Shown here piece after piece: positions 56,100 through 64,000 of a stretch of DNA of 64,000 nt. The notes below the pieces were generated by a model, which saw only the letters and a list, made by a program, of their open reading frames with translations, did not search any database and was not told where the DNA came from. Source of the DNA: Kribbella sp. VKM Ac-2568 (GTDB taxonomy: Bacteria; Actinomycetota; Actinomycetes; Propionibacteriales; Kribbellaceae); NCBI RefSeq assembly GCF_004345365.1, contig NZ_SLVF01000017.1, positions 124,001 through 188,000 on the forward strand, in the 5' to 3' direction. The stretch's first letter is position 1; every line of letters starts with the position of its first letter. Made by a program: the position numbers and the translations under genes.

Positions 56100-58490
56100 A
56101 TGTCTGCCCAGAACCGATCACGGCGCCGCCTGGGCGCCCTTGTGGTCACCTCCAGTCTCGTCGTGTCAGGTGTCGCCGTGATCGCGGCCGCACCGGCACT
56201 CGCCGCCTCGTCCACCGTGGTCATCACCGAGGTGTACGGCGGTGGCGGCAACTCCGGCGCTCCGTACACGAACGACTTCATCGAGCTGACGAACAACAGC
56301 AGCTCCCCGGTCGAGCTGACCGGCTGGTCAGTCCAGTACGGGTCGACCGCCGGCACCACCTGGACGAACAAGATCAACCTGACCGGCAGCCTGGCTCCGG
56401 GCGGCGTCTACCTCGTCCAGGGCGCAGGCGGGGCCAACGGACAGCCGTTGCCGACCCCCGACGTGACCGGCAGCATCAACATGTCCGCCTCGGCCGGCAA
56501 GGTCGCGCTGGTCCAGTCGACCGACAACCTGGCCTGTGGAGCGGACTGCGACACCGCCGCCGGCGTGATCGACTTCGTCGGCTACGGGAGCGCGACGAAC
56601 GACTCGGAGACCAGCCCCGCGCCGGGCACCTCGAACACCACCTCGGTCACCCGCAAGGACCCGACCAAGGACCTCGACAACAACGCCACCGAGTTCGAGG
56701 CGGTCAACCCGTCGCCCAAGACGCTGACCTCCGCTCCCCCGGACCCAGACCCGGTGGACGCGAAGATCCACGACATCCAGGGCGCCGCGCACCTGTCGCC
56801 GCTGGCCGGCAAGCTCGTCGCCAGCGTGACCGGTGTGGTCACCGCGAAGAGCGGCAACGGCTTCTGGTTCCAGGACACGCAGCCCGACGACAACCCGGCC
56901 ACCAGCGAAGGCCTCTTCGTCTTCACCAGCTCGGCTCCGACCGTGGCGGTCGGCGACGCGGTGACGGTCAAGGGCACGGTCGCCGAGTTCCGCCCCGGCG
57001 GCTCGGGCGGCACCGACAACCTGACCACCACCGAGGTCACCAACCCGACGGTCGCCGTGACCGGCACCGCCGCCGTACCGGCTGCGACCATCGTCGGCCC
57101 GGGCGGCCGGGTGCCCCCGTCGACCGTGATCGACGACGATTCCACCGGTGACGTCGAGACCACCGGCACCTTCGAGCCGGCCACCGACGGCCTTGACTTC
57201 TGGGAGTCGCTGGAGGGCATGTGGCTCGGCATCAACGAGCCCGAGGTGACCGGCCCGACCAGCTCCTTCCGCGAGCTGTCCGTCGTTCCGAAAGGCTCGA
57301 GCCTCCGGACGGTCCGCGGCGGCATCCTGCTGCAGAAGACCGACAGCAACCCGGAGCGGGTCCTGCTGGACGACGTGCTGGCACCGGTTCCCGACGCCAA
57401 GACCGGGGACAAGCTGGCCGGCACCGTGACCGGCGTGCTGGACTACGGTTTCGGCAACTTCAAGTTCCTCGTCACGCAGACCCCGACCGTGATCGACGGC
57501 AACGTCCAGCGTGAGAAGACCAAGCCCTCCTCTCCGCTGCAGGTATCGGTCGCGACGTTCAACGTGGAGAACCTGGACCCGTCCGACGGCGACGCCAAGT
57601 TCGACGGACTGGCCCAGGCGGTGGTGAAGAACCTCGCCTCACCAGACATCCTCGGCCTGGAGGAAGTGCAGGACAACGACGGCGCAGTGAACTCGGGGAC
57701 CACCGGCGCGGACCTCACGCTGAACATGCTGGCCGCGGCGATCCTGAAGGCCGGCGGCCCGGAGTACGCGTGGCGGCAGATCGATCCGGTCGACGGCGCC
57801 GAGGGCGGCGAGCCGGGCGGCAACATCCGGGTCGCGTTCATGTACCGCACGGACAAGCCGGTGAAGTTCGTCGACCGCGCCGGCGGCGGCTCGACCACGG
57901 CGACCACGATCACCACCGACCGCTTCGGCCGGCCGCACCTGAGCTCCTCGCCGGGCCGCGTCGACCCGGCGAACCCGGCCTGGGCGGCCACCCGGGTACC
58001 GCTCGCGGGCGAGTTCACCTGGCACAGTCAGAGCCTGTTCGTGGTGGTCAACCACTTCAGCTCCAAGGGCGGCGACGACCCGCTCTGGGGCCGGATCCAG
58101 CCGCCCGTGCAGAGCTCCGCGCCGAAGCGGCACGAGCAGGCGCAGTCGGTGCGGACCTTCGTCGACCAGATCCTGGCCAAGGACACCGGCGCGAACGTGA
58201 TCGTGCTCGGGGACCTGAACGACTTCGACTTCTCCCAGACTGCGGACATCCTGATCGGTTCCGGCAAGACCGCGCTGATCAGCCTGCCGAAGACGCTGCA
58301 GGCCCCCGAGCGGTACAGCTACGTGTTCGAGGGGAACAGCCAGATCCTGGACCAGATCCTGATGTCGAAGAACCTGCAGCCGGCCTCGCAGTACGACATC
58401 GTGCACATGAACGCCGAGTTCCCCGACCAGATCAGCGATCACGACCCGCAGGTCGTCAAAGTCGTCCCGCTGCCGTCCTGGGTCCGGTGA
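56100..58490 (+). CDS. Secreted endonuclease/exonuclease/phosphatase-family nuclease with lamin-tail domain
   Basis: A 796-residue exported protein of the ExeM/NucH type. A Sec signal (LVVTSSLVVSGVAVIAAAPA) is followed by a lamin-tail domain (VVITEVYGGGGNSGAPYTND, FIELTNNSSSPVELTGWSVQ), then a beta-rich OB-like middle (HIQGAAHLSPLAG-type segment to about residue 470). The EEP nuclease domain has VATFNVENLDPSDG, LGLEEVQDNDGAV, VVNHFSSKGGDDPLWG, VIVLGDLNDFD, and QISDHDPQVV, so catalytic Glu, Asp and His are all present. It probably degrades extracellular DNA. The ATG at 56100 starts the signal. Confidence 0.93.
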   Translation: MSAQNRSRRRLGALVVTSSLVVSGVAVIAAAPALAASSTVVITEVYGGGGNSGAPYTNDFIELTNNSSSPVELTGWSVQYGSTAGTTWTNKINLTGSLAPGGVYLVQGAGGANGQPLPTPDVTGSINMSASAGKVALVQSTDNLACGADCDTAAGVIDFVGYGSATNDSETSPAPGTSNTTSVTRKDPTKDLDNNATEFEAVNPSPKTLTSAPPDPDPVDAKIHDIQGAAHLSPLAGKLVASVTGVVTAKSGNGFWFQDTQPDDNPATSEGLFVFTSSAPTVAVGDAVTVKGTVAEFRPGGSGGTDNLTTTEVTNPTVAVTGTAAVPAATIVGPGGRVPPSTVIDDDSTGDVETTGTFEPATDGLDFWESLEGMWLGINEPEVTGPTSSFRELSVVPKGSSLRTVRGGILLQKTDSNPERVLLDDVLAPVPDAKTGDKLAGTVTGVLDYGFGNFKFLVTQTPTVIDGNVQREKTKPSSPLQVSVATFNVENLDPSDGDAKFDGLAQAVVKNLASPDILGLEEVQDNDGAVNSGTTGADLTLNMLAAAILKAGGPEYAWRQIDPVDGAEGGEPGGNIRVAFMYRTDKPVKFVDRAGGGSTTATTITTDRFGRPHLSSSPGRVDPANPAWAATRVPLAGEFTWHSQSLFVVVNHFSSKGGDDPLWGRIQPPVQSSAPKRHEQAQSVRTFVDQILAKDTGANVIVLGDLNDFDFSQTADILIGSGKTALISLPKTLQAPERYSYVFEGNSQILDQILMSKNLQPASQYDIVHMNAEFPDQISDHDPQVVKVVPLPSWVR

Positions 58491-58578
58491 GCCGTCGGCC
58501 GGCCGTCGGCGCGCGATGACGGCTGGATTACGGCGACCGCCCGGGCGGGATTCTGCTTGAGCGACCGCCGATACTGGA

Positions 58579-58612
58579 GAGGAGCCGGATTCCCCTGGGA
58601 TTCCGGCTCCTC
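58579..58612. terminator. Terminator after the nuclease gene
   Basis: GAGGAGCCGGATTCCC pairs with GGGATTCCGGCTCCTC with one mismatch. It lies just upstream of msrB. Confidence 0.7.
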
Positions 58613-58627
58613 GACTGAGGAGGTCTG

Positions 58628-59050
58628 ATGACAGACAGCAGCACCAGGCAGTACGCCGTACAGAAGTCCGACGAGGAGTGGCGGGCTCAGCTGTCGCCGG
58701 CAGAGTTCCAGGTGCTCCGCAAGGCGGGCACCGAGCGGCCGTTCACCGGTGAGTACACCGACACCAAGACGATCGGTGTCTACAAGTGCCGGGCGTGTGA
58801 CGCGGAGTTGTTCCGCAGCGAGACCAAGTTCGACTCGCACTGCGGCTGGCCGTCGTTCTTCGCGCCGCTGGCCGAGGACCGGGTCGAGTACATCGAGGAC
58901 CACGCGCTCGGCATGAAGCGGGTCGAGGTCCGCTGCGCCAACTGCGGCTCCCACCTCGGCCACGTCTTCGAGGGCGAGGGCTACGGCACCCCCACCGACC
59001 TCCGCTACTGCATCAACTCTGTCAGCCTCGCGCTGGCCCCGGCGGAGTAA
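58628..59050 (+). CDS. msrB: Peptide-methionine (R)-S-oxide reductase
   Basis: A 140-residue MsrB that repairs methionine-R-sulfoxide. The zinc ligands are in YKCRACDAELF and RCANCGSHLGHVFEG. GWPSFFAPL is the substrate pocket, and the catalytic Cys is in LRYCINSVSL. Full length, cytosolic. GAGGAGG precedes the ATG. It is a single-gene unit ending in a good terminator. Confidence 0.96.
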   Translation: MTDSSTRQYAVQKSDEEWRAQLSPAEFQVLRKAGTERPFTGEYTDTKTIGVYKCRACDAELFRSETKFDSHCGWPSFFAPLAEDRVEYIEDHALGMKRVEVRCANCGSHLGHVFEGEGYGTPTDLRYCINSVSLALAPAE

Positions 59051-59061
59051 TCACCGCACAG

Positions 59062-59088
59062 GCCCGCTCTGCCACCGGCAGGGCGGGC
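59062..59088 (+). terminator. Terminator after msrB
   Basis: GCCCGCTCTGCC pairs with GGCAGGGCGGGC (one G-U pair), 4-nt ACCG loop, followed by TTT. Confidence 0.8.
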
Positions 59089-59161
59089 TTTCGCGTACCC
59101 CCGGAACACGCGGCCGACAGCAAGGCGGCCCCAGACCCGGACTAGAGCGGCCAGACCCGGA

Positions 59162-59539
59162 CTAGATCGGGGTGGCGAGGGCGATGGGGTTGTTGTCGGG
59201 GTCGGAGACGTAGGCCTGGCGTTCGCCCCACGGCATGGTGGCCGGTTCCTGCAGTACTGCGTAGCCGGCAGTGCGGAAGGTCTCCACCTGGGCCTCGACG
59301 TCGTCGACGTACACGAAGAGCTCGAACCGGGGAGCGGTGCCGACGGTGATGCCGAGCTGCGCCTCCGGCCAGCTGGAGTCCGCGATGCCGAGCGACGACT
59401 CGCCGCGCTCGAGGCCGACGTAGTGCGGGTCACCCTCCAGCGGGAACTGGTACCTCGACTCGTAGCCGAGCAGGCCGAAGAACTCGACGGATCGCCGCAC
59501 GTTCGCGACGTACAGCACCGGGAAGGCTTTGCGTTCCAT
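59162..59539 (-). CDS. VOC-family (glyoxalase/dioxygenase fold) protein
   Basis: A 125-residue single VOC module: AFPVLYVANVRRSVEFFGLL, then LFVYVDDVEAQVETFRTAGY and AYVSDPDNNPIALATPI. The DPDNNPIAL ending is typical of bleomycin-resistance/glyoxalase-like proteins. The ATG at 59539 gives MERKAFPVLYV. It is the last gene after hemQ, 16 bp downstream on the same strand. The substrate is unknown. Confidence 0.88.
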   Translation of the reverse strand: MERKAFPVLYVANVRRSVEFFGLLGYESRYQFPLEGDPHYVGLERGESSLGIADSSWPEAQLGITVGTAPRFELFVYVDDVEAQVETFRTAGYAVLQEPATMPWGERQAYVSDPDNNPIALATPI

Positions 59540-59555
59540 CTCAGCGCGTCCCCGG

Positions 59556-60293
59556 TCAGGCCAGGTTCGCGACCAGCTCGCTGAGCTCGGCCCGCTTTCC
59601 GGTGTAGAAGGGGACTTCCTCACGCACGTGCCGACGGGCCGTGGACGCGCGCAGGTCCCGCATCAGGTCGACCATCCGGTGCAGCTCGTCGGCCTCGAAG
59701 GCGAGCATCCACTCGTAGTCGCCGAGCGCGAACGACGCCACCGTGTTGGCCCGGACGTCGGGGTAGGTGCGCGCCATCTTGCCGTGCTCGGCGAGCATGA
59801 AGCGGCGCTCCTCGTCCGGCAGCAGGTACCACTCGTACGACCGCACGAACGGGTACACGCAGATGTAGGCGCGGGCTTCCTCGTCGGCCAGGAACGCCGG
59901 GATGTGGCTCTTGTTGAACTCGGCCGGCCGGTGCAGCGCGAACTGCGACCAGATCGGCGCGAGGTGCCGGCCGAGCCGCGACCGGCGCAGCGCGTGGTAC
60001 GCCTTCTGCAGGGCGTCCGACGTCGGCGCGTGCCACCAGACCATGAAGTCCGCGTCCGCGCGGAAGCCCTCCACGTCGTACCAGCCGCGGATCACCACGT
60101 CGTCGTCGGCGGCGAGCTTGCCGACGATGTCCGACAGCTCCGAGGCCAGCTCGTCCCGGTCCGCGTCACCCAGCGGCGTCTCGACCTTGAAGACGGACCA
60201 CATGGTGTAGCGGATCACGTTGTTCAGCTCGCGCGCCTTGGGCTTCGCGGGCTGGGTGTTCTCGGGCTGTGCGGCGGCTGGAGTCTCGGTCAC
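59556..60293 (-). CDS. hemQ: Coproheme decarboxylase (HemQ, chlorite-dismutase family)
   Basis: A 245-residue actinobacterial HemQ that converts coproheme to heme b with peroxide. Landmarks are LNNVIRYTMWSVFKVETPLG, VVIRGWYDVEGFRADADFMV, WSQFALHRPAEFNKSHIPAF and YPFVRSYEWYLLPDEERR. The length is normal. The GTG start overlaps the stop of hemY (GTGA). With hemY and hemE it forms the coproporphyrin-dependent heme route. Confidence 0.94.
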   Translation of the reverse strand: MTETPAAAQPENTQPAKPKARELNNVIRYTMWSVFKVETPLGDADRDELASELSDIVGKLAADDDVVIRGWYDVEGFRADADFMVWWHAPTSDALQKAYHALRRSRLGRHLAPIWSQFALHRPAEFNKSHIPAFLADEEARAYICVYPFVRSYEWYLLPDEERRFMLAEHGKMARTYPDVRANTVASFALGDYEWMLAFEADELHRMVDLMRDLRASTARRHVREEVPFYTGKRAELSELVANLA

Positions 60294-61714
60294 CTGGCCA
60301 TTGTCGCCAATGCCTCCAGGTGAGCATGCACCCGGGTTGCCGCCTTCCCTGCCGAGGCGACGCAGGCGGCGATCCCGACACCCCGGTACGCCGCTCCGCA
60401 GACCGCAAGCCCAGGTTGCTCCGCCACAGCGGCTTCCACCCGGTCAATGCGGTCCAAGTGACCTACTGCGTACTGCGGGAGCCCCCCGCCCCACCGGGTC
60501 ACCAGTGAGCCGACCACAGGTGCATCCAGGCCCACTGCCTGGCGTAGATCCGCAGCAGCGAGTGCCGTGAGCTCCTCGTCCGACCGCTGGAGCACGTACT
60601 CCTCGCCGAGCCGCCCGACCGAGCACCGCAGTACTGCGAGGTCTCCCCCGGCGTCGGCGGACCACTGCCACTTGGCGTGCGAGTAGGTCGACGCCTTGAT
60701 CGTGCGGCCCTCCACAGACGGGACAAGGAAGCCCGAGCCTGTCGCGGACTCAGGCCAGTCCTTCTTACGCACCGCGAGTGTGACGATCGCCATGCTCGCG
60801 TGGTCGATGGCCGCCAGCTCGGTGGCAGCCTGCGGGACGACCTGGGCCAGCATCCGAGCCCCCGGTGTCGCCGGGACCGCCACGATGACGGCGTCGGCCT
60901 GCAGCACGGTGGGAGCGGGCACAGGGCCGACCTCCAGCTCGTAGACGCCATCCGGGCCACGGCTGATTCGCCGTACCGTCGCGTTGCGGTGGATCTGTAC
61001 GCCGCGCGCCTGCAGGTCCTGCTCCAGCGCGGTGATCAGGCGGTGGATGCCGCCGCGGATTCCGGCGAAGACCGGGGCTCCGTCGGCGTTGCGGCGCTGG
61101 CCGGTCTCGCGTAGCTCGGCTGTCGCCGCCAGCAGGCTCGGCGCGGTACGGAGTTTGGCGAACAGCTCGGGGACGGCCGCAGCGAGCGAGATCTCCTCGG
61201 CCCTGCCCGCGTACACCCCGCCGAGCAGCGGATCGACTAGCCGATCGGTCACTGCCGACCCCATGCGATCAGCGACGAATCGCCCGATGGCGACGTCCTC
61301 GGTGAGCGCGGGCTCGGCCAGCTCAGGCTCGTGCGCGACCTGGTCGGCTGCTTCCTCGCCGAGCACATCGACCGTGCTCGCCGGATCGGTCGGCACGCCC
61401 ATCACCGTCGGCGGGATGGCGCGGATCCGGTCGCCGATCCAGAGCCCGGCCGAGGTCGTTGCCGGATGCACCAAGTCGGCGGCGAGCCCGACCGCACGGA
61501 TCAGGTCCACCGCTTCGGGTCGGCGAGCCAGGACAGACTCGGCGCCCAGGTCCACCGGGATGCCTTCGAGCTCGGCGCCCGCCAGCTTGCCGCCGAGCCT
61601 CGGCGACGACTCGAGAACGGTGATCCGCGGTGGATTCGGACCGCTCGCCAGCGCATACGCCGCAGCCAGTCCACTGATCCCGCCCCCGACAACCACCACA
61701 GACCTTGGTTCCAC
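60290..61714 (-). CDS. hemY: Coproporphyrinogen III/protoporphyrinogen oxidase
   Basis: A 474-residue FAD enzyme (CgoX/HemY). The N-terminus SVVVVGGGISGLAAAYALAS binds FAD. SPRLGGKLAGAELEGIPVDL and ESVLARRPEAVDLIRAVGLA are typical, and AAYRGVGIAACVASAGKAA closes the FAD site. With HemQ next to it, coproporphyrinogen is the likely substrate. The GTG at 61714 (MEPRSVVVVGGG) is chosen; an upstream start adds eight residues. It lies 48 bp after hemE and overlaps hemQ. Confidence 0.93.
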   Translation of the reverse strand: MEPRSVVVVGGGISGLAAAYALASGPNPPRITVLESSPRLGGKLAGAELEGIPVDLGAESVLARRPEAVDLIRAVGLAADLVHPATTSAGLWIGDRIRAIPPTVMGVPTDPASTVDVLGEEAADQVAHEPELAEPALTEDVAIGRFVADRMGSAVTDRLVDPLLGGVYAGRAEEISLAAAVPELFAKLRTAPSLLAATAELRETGQRRNADGAPVFAGIRGGIHRLITALEQDLQARGVQIHRNATVRRISRGPDGVYELEVGPVPAPTVLQADAVIVAVPATPGARMLAQVVPQAATELAAIDHASMAIVTLAVRKKDWPESATGSGFLVPSVEGRTIKASTYSHAKWQWSADAGGDLAVLRCSVGRLGEEYVLQRSDEELTALAAADLRQAVGLDAPVVGSLVTRWGGGLPQYAVGHLDRIDRVEAAVAEQPGLAVCGAAYRGVGIAACVASAGKAATRVHAHLEALATMAR

Positions 61715-61762
61715 GCCCCCATCTTCACCCGCCACCACAAGCGACTTGAGGCAGGCCCCCAG

Positions 61763-62848
61763 TCAGGAACGGGCGGACTTGGCGTGGACCGCTTGAACGA
61801 CCTTGTGCAGGACCTCGGGGTCCGCGTTCGGCGGAACACCGTGGCCCAGGTTGAAGATGTGGCCCGGGGCGGCCTGGCCCTCGTGGAGGATCCGGTCGAT
61901 CTCCGGCTCGATCGCGTTCCAGCCGGCGAAGAGAAGGGCCGGGTCGAGGTTGCCCTGCACCGGCTTCGGCGGAGTGCCATCGGCGGCGATCCGGCGTACG
62001 GCCTCGTCCAGCGGGACGCGCCAGTCGACGCCGACGACGTCCGCGCCGGCCGCGCTCATCAGTCCGAGCAGCTCGCCCGTGTTCACCCCGAAGTGCAACC
62101 GCGGCACGCCGTACTGCGCGAGCGCGTCGAACACCTTCGCCGAGTGCGGCTGGACAAACTCCGCGTAGTCGCGCGGCGACAGCGCGCCCGCCCACGAGTC
62201 GAACAGCTGGATCGCCGAGGCACCCGCCTCGATCTGGACCGAGAGGTACGCGATCGCCACGTCCGCCAGCCGGTCGGCGAGCGCGTGCCACAGCTTGGGA
62301 TCGCCGTGCATCAGCGCCTTCGTCTTGGCGTGGTCCTTGCTCGGCCCACCCTCGACCAGGTACGACGCGACGGTGAACGGCGCCCCGGCGAACCCGATCA
62401 GCGGGGTCCCACCCAGCTGCGACACCAACTGCTGCACGGACTCCGTCACGTACGAGACGTCCGCCGGCGTCACCGGGCGCACCGCGTCGAGGTCACCCAG
62501 TGACCGGACCGGCGAGGCGACCACCGGGCCCACTCCGGGCTTGATCTCCAGGTCCACACCGACCGCCTTGAGCGGGAGCACGATGTCGGAGAAGAAGATC
62601 GCCGCGTCCACGCCGTAACGGCGTACGGGCTGCAGCGTTATCTCCACGACGAGGTCGGGTCGCATGCAGGACTCGAGCATCGTCGTGCCTTCGCGGATCG
62701 CCCGGTACTCCGGGAGCGAGCGACCCGCCTGGCGCATGAACCAGACAGGCGTGTGCGGGACCGGCTCACCGCGAGCCGCGAGCAGGAAGGCGGACTCGGC
62801 GAGAACACCGGTAGCGGTGGGTGATTGGGCAGGCTGGGTTACGGGCAC
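61763..62848 (-). CDS. hemE: Uroporphyrinogen decarboxylase
   Basis: A 361-residue HemE that makes coproporphyrinogen III. The signature TPVWFMRQAGRSLPEYRA holds the N-terminal Arg motif. FFSDIVLPLKAVGVDLEI carries the catalytic Asp. GFAGAPFTVASYLVEGG and FNLGHGVPPNADPEVL are also conserved. GTG start. It heads the hemE-hemY-hemQ-VOC operon and diverges from the DUF3000 gene with an 83-bp promoter region. Confidence 0.96.
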   Translation of the reverse strand: MPVTQPAQSPTATGVLAESAFLLAARGEPVPHTPVWFMRQAGRSLPEYRAIREGTTMLESCMRPDLVVEITLQPVRRYGVDAAIFFSDIVLPLKAVGVDLEIKPGVGPVVASPVRSLGDLDAVRPVTPADVSYVTESVQQLVSQLGGTPLIGFAGAPFTVASYLVEGGPSKDHAKTKALMHGDPKLWHALADRLADVAIAYLSVQIEAGASAIQLFDSWAGALSPRDYAEFVQPHSAKVFDALAQYGVPRLHFGVNTGELLGLMSAAGADVVGVDWRVPLDEAVRRIAADGTPPKPVQGNLDPALLFAGWNAIEPEIDRILHEGQAAPGHIFNLGHGVPPNADPEVLHKVVQAVHAKSARS

Positions 62849-62931
62849 AGGTCCGATAATCCCATGCCCGGAAGCGGTTACCGGCGCGTCGTCGTCGGCG
62901 TCGGTGAGTAATCAGTCGTAGGCTGCGGTGC

Positions 62932-63534
62932 ATGGGTGCCCGCAAGCAGGTCGACGCGCCACCCGCGGAGTTCGCCGAAGCACTCACGCAATTGCGTGGT
63001 GCCCGGTTCCGGCCCGAGGTATTCGTCGAGGAGATGCCCGCACCGCAGCGGATCGCACCGCACGCGGCCGCGGTCAGCGCCGACGTGACGGTCGACGGTG
63101 ACGATATCGCCACCGGCCGTCTGGTCATCCTCTACGACCCGGACGGGAACGACGCCTGGCAGTCGACCTTCCGCTGTGTCGCGTATGTGCGTGCTGCCGT
63201 CGAGCCGGAGATGGTGACGGACGCACTGCTCGGTGGCGTTGGCTGGACCTGGCTGATGGAGGCCCTGACCGACCGGGGCGCGGAGTTCTTGGCCCCGAGC
63301 GGTACCGTCACTCGCGTGGTATCCGAGAGTTTCGGCGGGATGGCCGATGACGAGGCGACGGCGGAGATCGAGATCCGTGCGTCCTGGAGCCCTGTGCCGG
63401 GCCCGGACGGGATGGTTGACGTGACCCGTCATGCCGAGGCGTGGGGCGAGGTGCTCTGCACTGCGGCCGGACTGCCGCCGGTTCCGCCGGGGGTGGTCGC
63501 GATGCCGACCCGGCGCGGTCAGCGGGGCCGATGA
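62932..63534 (+). CDS. DUF3000 domain protein
   Basis: A 200-residue soluble actinobacterial protein. DUF3000 landmarks include FAEALTQLRGARFRPEVFVE and GGVGWTWLMEALTDRGAEF, then GTVTRVVSESFGGMADDEAT. Function unknown. Its TGA overlaps the ATG of the RNase D gene by 4 bp; this pair next to hemE is a common actinobacterial arrangement. Confidence 0.92.
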   Translation: MGARKQVDAPPAEFAEALTQLRGARFRPEVFVEEMPAPQRIAPHAAAVSADVTVDGDDIATGRLVILYDPDGNDAWQSTFRCVAYVRAAVEPEMVTDALLGGVGWTWLMEALTDRGAEFLAPSGTVTRVVSESFGGMADDEATAEIEIRASWSPVPGPDGMVDVTRHAEAWGEVLCTAAGLPPVPPGVVAMPTRRGQRGR

Positions 63535-64000
63535 GCCCGGCCGAGACCCAGCAGCAGCCGCCCGTCCCGGACGACCCGACCGAGAACCTGCCACTGCTCG
63601 AACTGCGCGACGGACTCTCCGACGTCGTGGACACCGACCCTGCCCTGGCCGAGGTGGTCGAGGCGTTCCGGGCCGGTACCGGTCCGGTCGCGGTCGATGC
63701 CGAGCGCGCCTCGGGCTACCGCTACTCCCACCGCGCGTACCTCGTGCAGTTGCGCCGTGAGGGCTCCGGCTCGGCCCTGGTCGACCCGATCCCGTTCGGC
63801 GACCTGTCCTCGCTCGGCGACGCGATCGTCGACGCGGAATGGATCATCCACGCGGCGAACCAGGACCTGGCCTGCCTGGCCGAGGTCGGCATGGTCCCGC
63901 GCACCGTCTTCGACACCGAACTGGCCGGCCGCCTGCTCGGCTACCCGAAGGTCGGACTGGCGTCGCTGGTCAGCGAGGTCCTCGGCTACAAGATGCGCAA
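63531..64000 (+). CDS. rnd: Ribonuclease D, N-terminal part (cut by window edge)
   Basis: The first 156 residues of a DEDD exonuclease. The first acidic motif is VAVDAERASGYRYSHRAYLV (Asp and Glu), and the second is WIIHAANQDLACLAEVGMVP. FDTELAGRLLGYPKVGLASL continues the fold. The third motif and any HRDC domain are beyond the edge. The ATG overlaps the DUF3000 stop. It trims structured RNA 3' ends. Confidence 0.92.
   Translation, partial: MSPAETQQQPPVPDDPTENLPLLELRDGLSDVVDTDPALAEVVEAFRAGTGPVAVDAERASGYRYSHRAYLVQLRREGSGSALVDPIPFGDLSSLGDAIVDAEWIIHAANQDLACLAEVGMVPRTVFDTELAGRLLGYPKVGLASLVSEVLGYKMR

Overview
The window is a stretch of high-GC actinobacterial chromosome. The evidence is the GC-rich third codon positions, many GTG starts, a sigma factor of the ECF41 type, a coproporphyrin-style heme cluster with HemQ, an XRE/DUF5753 regulator, and DUF3000 next to RNase D. 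A Kribbella- or Nocardioides-like soil actinomycete is a reasonable guess, but that is inference. No rRNA, tRNA, CRISPR array or intact insertion sequence was seen. Most genes are housekeeping or metabolic and lie in short, often translationally coupled operons (ATGA or GTGA overlaps).

Layout. 0-1.7 kb: the N-terminal part of cobT running off the left edge, a PEBP-like protein and a sugar-ABC permease remnant. 1.7-10 kb: a fatty-acid oxidation block with a FadB-like protein and thiolase, a divergent MerR regulator, a sulfite-oxidase-like/FAD-reductase/DUF6510 operon, and an acyl-CoA dehydrogenase with an alpha-methylacyl-CoA racemase-like protein. Two promoters in this block share one MerR-type architecture. 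10-22.8 kb: an ECF41 sigma factor with its NAD(P)-binding partner, DinB, cobQ, an MFS carrier, GNAT, a YbaK-like protein, XRE/DUF5753, ohr, a quinone oxidoreductase with a divergent TetR, TauE, and an SPFH/NfeD pair. 22.8-30.1 kb: an ABC ATPase, serB, a lipoprotein, a tandem GNAT, a secreted GH16-CBM6 glucanase under a CebR-like operator, and a decayed DUF1996 gene. 30.2-32.3 kb: a low-GC island carrying one large P-loop ATPase.

32.5-43.5 kb is the most distinctive part. A cyanophycinase and a full-length cyanophycin synthetase (cphB-cphA) are translationally coupled. They are followed by a PCu(A)C copper chaperone/DyP peroxidase pair, a 0.7 kb repeat region and a small secreted I36-type protein. 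On the other strand, fabG-fabI is followed by a second cyanophycin-synthetase-like ligase that has the N-terminal and Mur-ligase parts but no ATP-grasp domain. Its start overlaps the end of fabI.

43.5-64 kb: dodecin, DUF3099, moaA, SURF1 overlapping a GH15 enzyme, an SDR, a stand-alone LigD-type polymerase, and a secreted M4 protease. Next come a response-regulator/thioredoxin-reductase-like fusion coupled to a membrane adenylate cyclase, an LTD/EEP secreted nuclease, msrB, a VOC protein, the heme genes hemE-hemY-hemQ, DUF3000, and the start of an RNase D gene running off the right edge.

The strongest leads for new biology are: (i) the MerR regulon with a GTGACA-N7-TGTCAC dyad inside 19-bp promoter spacers; (ii) the ATP-grasp-less CphA paralogue in the fabG-fabI operon next to a complete cyanophycin system; (iii) the solitary P-loop ATPase island; (iv) the receiver/TrxR-like plus cyclase operon; and (v) the alternating inverted-repeat array at 38.3-38.7 kb.
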